Shown here one piece after another: positions 61,020-64,000 of a stretch of DNA of 64,000 nt; the first letter of the stretch is position 1, and the number at the start of each line of letters is the position of its first letter. The DNA comes from an uncultured Bacteroidales bacterium (lineage in GTDB: Bacteria; Bacteroidota; Bacteroidia; Bacteroidales; Paludibacteraceae). The notes beneath the pieces are model-generated. The model had not been told where the DNA came from. It saw only the letters and a list, made by a program, of their open reading frames with translations, and ran no database searches. The position numbers and the translations under genes were made by a program. The stretch lies in the NCBI GenBank assembly GCA_946406195.1, contig CAMJJT010000007.1, forward strand, positions 1-64,000, read 5' to 3'.

Positions 61020-62497
61020 TATTCTTCGGCATCTAATTTCTGTTGAATATCCTCCAACTGCTTCTTGAGTTCGTCGATCTTCTTCTGCATGCTATCAACG
61101 AGCTTGTTAGCGGTTTTGGATTTAGCGGTGAAGAAGAGGATGTTATTCTCCGCTGTTTTGATCTCCTGTTGGAGGCGATCACGCATACGACGCAATCCTT
61201 CTTCCCCTTGGATGGAAGCCGCTTTTACCGCCTTTGCTACGCGCTCACCTTTCGCCTTGATACGCTCCTCTTTAACCGCTTCGCGCTTGGTATTAAAGAA
61301 AGCATCGCAGGTTTCAGAGAACTGATTCCACACCTCGTTCGAATATTTGCGTGCGACAGTTCCAACCGTCTTCCATTCAGCCTGCAATGCCTGCATGGCA
61401 GCTGTCATCTCCGCCCACTTATCGCGTGTCAGCTCTCCACTCTCGGTCTTTGCTTTAGCCTCCTCAACGATAGCTTTTGCTTGCTCAATGAGCGAACGTT
61501 TGCGCTTGAGGTTTCCATTGAATGCATCTCTTATCTCCTTGAAATAAGCCGTCTTCTCATGGAAGAAACGATCGCATTCAGCGCGATACTCGTCATAGAC
61601 GGACTGATTGAATTTCTTAGGTGCAAAGCCAATCGTACGCCATTCGTTCTGCAAAGCCTGGATCTTCTCCGTTCTCTCCTCCCATTCTTTAGCATTGATG
61701 GGTTGTCCGTTCACCAGCGGTTCGTTGATCGCCTTCAGTTGATCTATGATAGCACGTTTGCGCTCCAAGTTCTCCTGCTCCTTAGCATGGAGTTCATCAA
61801 AATATGCTTGATGCTTCTTATTGATGATGGTCGATGCCTCTTTGAATCGGTTCCAAAGGTCCTCGCGCAACTCACGTGCCACAGGACCGATCTCCGCCCA
61901 CTCATCATGCAGCTGTTGGAGCGCACGGCTTGCTTCAACAATATTCTCATTATTCTGCAGACGTTCAGCGGCTTCGCACAGCAACGTCTTCATTTCCAGA
62001 TTCTTCTTGAAATCGAGGTCACGAAGCTCGATATTGATTTTCACCAAGTCGTAGAACTGCTCTTGATAGCGCTGATAAGCCTTGCGCAACTCCTGTACAT
62101 TCGGAGCCGGTACATCACCGATGGTCTTCCATTCTGCCTGCAAATCGCGCATACTCTGCAAGTTAGCCATCACTCCATCGGTTTCACCCTCCGCGAGCGT
62201 CTTCATCTTCTCGAGGATAGCTTGCTTGCGCGCCAAGTTATCAGCCTGCTCTTTCGCTACAACAGCTGCTACCTCCGCACGTTTCGCTTTATACTGCGCC
62301 AATAATTGTTTGAACTGCTCTTCCAGCGAGTCCTTCACAGGCATCTCCTCCGCTGTTTCAGCGGTTTCTTCCTCCGCATTCTCAGCCACAGTATAGAACT
62401 GCGTCTTGATGTGATCTACTTGCTCCTTAACAGCCATTACATCCTGCTCAAGCAGGCCTTTGAGTTCTTCTATGAGCTCTTGTCTTGTCGTTGCCAT
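61019..62497 (-). CDS. DUF349 coiled-coil protein
   Basis: 492 residues from the ATG at 62497 (ATTRQELIEELKGLLEQDV). At least five DUF349 helical repeats with the W..IG.V (AEWKTIGDVP, DEWAEIGPV, NEWRTIGFAP, AEWKTVGTVA) pattern, flanked by long coiled coils. The family is soluble; its function is unsettled. The frame extends upstream to 62563 but runs through the promoter and is rejected. Confidence 0.9.
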   Translation of the reverse strand: MATTRQELIEELKGLLEQDVMAVKEQVDHIKTQFYTVAENAEEETAETAEEMPVKDSLEEQFKQLLAQYKAKRAEVAAVVAKEQADNLARKQAILEKMKTLAEGETDGVMANLQSMRDLQAEWKTIGDVPAPNVQELRKAYQRYQEQFYDLVKINIELRDLDFKKNLEMKTLLCEAAERLQNNENIVEASRALQQLHDEWAEIGPVARELREDLWNRFKEASTIINKKHQAYFDELHAKEQENLERKRAIIDQLKAINEPLVNGQPINAKEWEERTEKIQALQNEWRTIGFAPKKFNQSVYDEYRAECDRFFHEKTAYFKEIRDAFNGNLKRKRSLIEQAKAIVEEAKAKTESGELTRDKWAEMTAAMQALQAEWKTVGTVARKYSNEVWNQFSETCDAFFNTKREAVKEERIKAKGERVAKAVKAASIQGEEGLRRMRDRLQQEIKTAENNILFFTAKSKTANKLVDSMQKKIDELKKQLEDIQQKLDAEE

Positions 62498-62521
62498 ATA
62501 ATTAATTAACCTTTGCGGGTG

Positions 62522-62553
62522 CAAAGGTACAACAAAAAAATGACATATGCAAG
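62522..62553 (-). promoter_or_regulatory. promoter of the DUF349-ftsE-sufE run
   Basis: Minus strand: CTTG (62550-62553), 20 bases, TACCTTTG (62522-62529). The -33 lies in an inverted repeat, CATATGC-AA-GCATATG (62544-62559). Confidence 0.85.
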
Positions 62554-62590
62554 CATATGCCATTATTTTTTATCGTTTTTAGAAAATTTT

Positions 62591-64000
62591 CTAATGTACA
62601 AGGATCTTCCGGGTGTACCATTGACCGTTGATATAGGCCTTGATGAAATAGATGCCAATCGGTAATTGATGATTGGTTATCGGTAATTGGTAGCTATCAA
62701 ACGAACCTTCCACAATCCGTATTAACTTACCGGATATATCAACTATATAGAGTATTCCTTCACCATAAGGAACTGTCACCTCTCCGCTCTCCAAGTCGCT
62801 CGTTTCGAATGGATTAGGAATAAAGTCATTTACCATTTGGTCATTTGCCATTTGGTCATTTATAGGGTCATTGAGACAACTCGGCATCGTGCTAAACTCC
62901 ACTATGGTACGTACCATCATATCGTTGAGGTGCTCGACGGTGAGAGTGTCGGTGGTCGGTTTGAGATGCGTATGACCGATACCAGAATCGTCCGTGAGGA
63001 AGAAGGAGGTGCCGTTGGTAGCCAAAGCGATAGATCGCATCAGATATTCCCCACTCTCTCCTATACCGCTACATACGACAGGCACTATCCGTACGCCCAA
63101 CGCAGCGGCATTGAGTACCTGCTCATGCAACAAAGCAATCGTAGCGGAATCCTGATGAGCGGGAGCATCTAAAATAAGGAACGCGATGCGCGCACGTGCG
63201 AACTCATTCCATCCGGCGCTATTCATCGCCGCCATGAGCGCTTCCGGAACCGCCTCGGGATAATCTCCACCGCCTTGCGCCTCCTGTTTGTCAATAAAAG
63301 TCTGCGTAGTGGTAATATCATCCGTCAGACGTGAGATACGCGTTACGTAATCATCCCCATGATCCCGATAAACCACAGCTCCGGTACGAATGGAAAGTCC
63401 GCCAGTCGCCTCTTTCGATCGTGCAATGACATCCTTCATCTCCGCACACAGGTAACGCAGTTCGTCGCCCATCGAGCCGGTGGCATCGAAGACAAACATC
63501 ACATCTACGTCATTGGAATTGAGAGATGAGAGAGTGGACATTTGAGATTCGCCGCATTCTTCATCCATAACAAAGGTATTTCCGCCTTCCACCCATTGTT
63601 TCGCTACCTGCGTCTGATCATCTACACGGATTTGGAAATCCACATGCTTGCCACAAAGATGATTGCCGAGTAACTGATACCACAGTTCCGCTTTTCCGGT
63701 GTTATCCGTAACCGCCTGAAAGAGCGTATTACCACTATTATCCAAAAGGCTCACGGCACGAGAAGCTAAGGGATAACCGTTCCGGTTCATAACCTGTACC
63801 GTATAACGGTGACGAGGCGAAATCTTCCATGTATCAACGAAACGTTGATGGCTGCCGTCTATTATGCTTGGCCAGAAATACCACTTGGCAAAATCATTGA
63901 CCTCACCCGCTGTCAGTTTACCGGCAACTACCTGCTCGCTATGTCCGGGCATCGGACGGGGCATTACCTCTTTGGCAGCCTCAGGCAGAGCAGCACAATT
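62591..64000 (-). CDS. von Willebrand factor A protein with type IX-like C-terminus (5' end beyond right edge)
   Basis: The frame is open to the right edge (twelve codons before the first visible Met), so the gene is partial; 469 codons are visible. Domain order: LTAGEVNDFAKW segment, an Ig-like stretch (PLASRAVSLLDNSGN), then a vWA domain (DVMFVFDATGSMGDEL, a MIDAS-type DxTGS) and a C-terminal sorting-like tail (ILYIVDISGKLIRIV, GIYFIKAYINGQWYTRKI). Predicted surface or secreted type IX cargo. It contains two repeat-derived stretches (NDQMANDQMVND, QLPITNHQLPI). Confidence 0.83.
   Translation of the reverse strand, partial: NCAALPEAAKEVMPRPMPGHSEQVVAGKLTAGEVNDFAKWYFWPSIIDGSHQRFVDTWKISPRHRYTVQVMNRNGYPLASRAVSLLDNSGNTLFQAVTDNTGKAELWYQLLGNHLCGKHVDFQIRVDDQTQVAKQWVEGGNTFVMDEECGESQMSTLSSLNSNDVDVMFVFDATGSMGDELRYLCAEMKDVIARSKEATGGLSIRTGAVVYRDHGDDYVTRISRLTDDITTTQTFIDKQEAQGGGDYPEAVPEALMAAMNSAGWNEFARARIAFLILDAPAHQDSATIALLHEQVLNAAALGVRIVPVVCSGIGESGEYLMRSIALATNGTSFFLTDDSGIGHTHLKPTTDTLTVEHLNDMMVRTIVEFSTMPSCLNDPINDQMANDQMVNDFIPNPFETSDLESGEVTVPYGEGILYIVDISGKLIRIVEGSFDSYQLPITNHQLPIGIYFIKAYINGQWYTRKILVH
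62658..62692 (-). repeat. in-frame heptamer array near the vWA protein C-terminus
   Basis: Five 7-base units (plus strand ATCGGTA, ATTGATG, ATTGGTT, ATCGGTA, ATTGGTA) encode LPITNHQLPI inside the sorting-like domain. Confidence 0.78.
62825..62862 (-). repeat. in-frame 15-base (7+8) array inside the vWA protein gene
   Basis: Alternating GTCATTTG and CCATTTG units on the plus strand encode NDQMANDQMVND, in the linker between the vWA domain and the C-terminal tail. Confidence 0.82.

Overview
The window looks like a chromosomal stretch of a Bacteroidales (phylum Bacteroidota) bacterium. Support comes from a type IX secretion sortase/shuttle pair (PorU, PorV), proteins with type IX C-terminal sorting domains, a V-type ATPase operon with the DUF2764 gene, a GldF-like permease, a BtuB/BtuG-type vitamin B12 surface system, and at least twelve promoters of the Bacteroidota type (TTTG or TTG, 20 bases, TAnnTTTG). 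The genus cannot be read from the sequence. Coding DNA is roughly 45-55 % G+C; one small gene (33576-33944) is near 31 %. No rRNA, tRNA, CRISPR array, transposase or phage gene was seen.

Layout. 1-3942 (-): V-ATPase genes E, DUF2764, A, B (B runs off the left edge). 4132-5406 (-): RluA-type pseudouridine synthase, divergent from 5521-6312 (+), a short-chain dehydrogenase; 6313-7002 (-): SIMPL protein. 22032 down to 7139 (-): one long co-directional run of eleven genes: GDP-fucose synthesis (gmd, fcl), a deacetylase-like and a WlbA-like sugar enzyme, two Wza-like lipoproteins, a Wzc-like tyrosine kinase and a DUF1846 protein, then a cobalamin riboswitch followed by btuB, a BtuG-like lipoprotein and a DUF4465 lipoprotein. 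22199-28807 (+): pheT, prfC, nucleoside transporter, GldF-like permease, phosphodiesterase. 28808-29146 is a gene-free stretch holding a promoter and a candidate small RNA. 37952 down to 29147 (-): DUF2130, carboxyltransferase, serC, an intruding four-helix-bundle gene, serA, a type IX cargo protein and an M3 peptidase. 38145-39722 (+): glyS. 47731 down to 39752 (-): nitroreductase, pdxA, alaS, GtrA, guanine deaminase, lipoate ligase, aminotransferase. 48480-53263 (+): lptD, slyD-like, der. 53371-59936 (+): FAH-like protein, porU, porV, ispF, a small secreted protein, aroK. 62497 down to 59907 (-): DUF349, ftsE, sufE. 62591-64000 (-): a von Willebrand A protein that runs off the right edge.

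The strongest unexplained signals are non-coding. (1) Most spacers between co-directional genes are short tandem arrays with a unit of 7, 8 or 9 bases. The unit differs at nearly every junction, often contains a stop codon, and often takes in the flanking stop or start codon. Similar arrays lie in frame inside at least six genes and encode runs such as NDQMVND, QLSIINY and ANDANDAND. (2) Between the nitroreductase gene and lptD lies an 87-base inverted repeat (85/87 identical) whose arms each carry a complete outward promoter, enclosing 535 bases of nested hairpins. (3) Many promoters carry a TTGCATATATGCAA palindrome whose first three bases are the -33 element.
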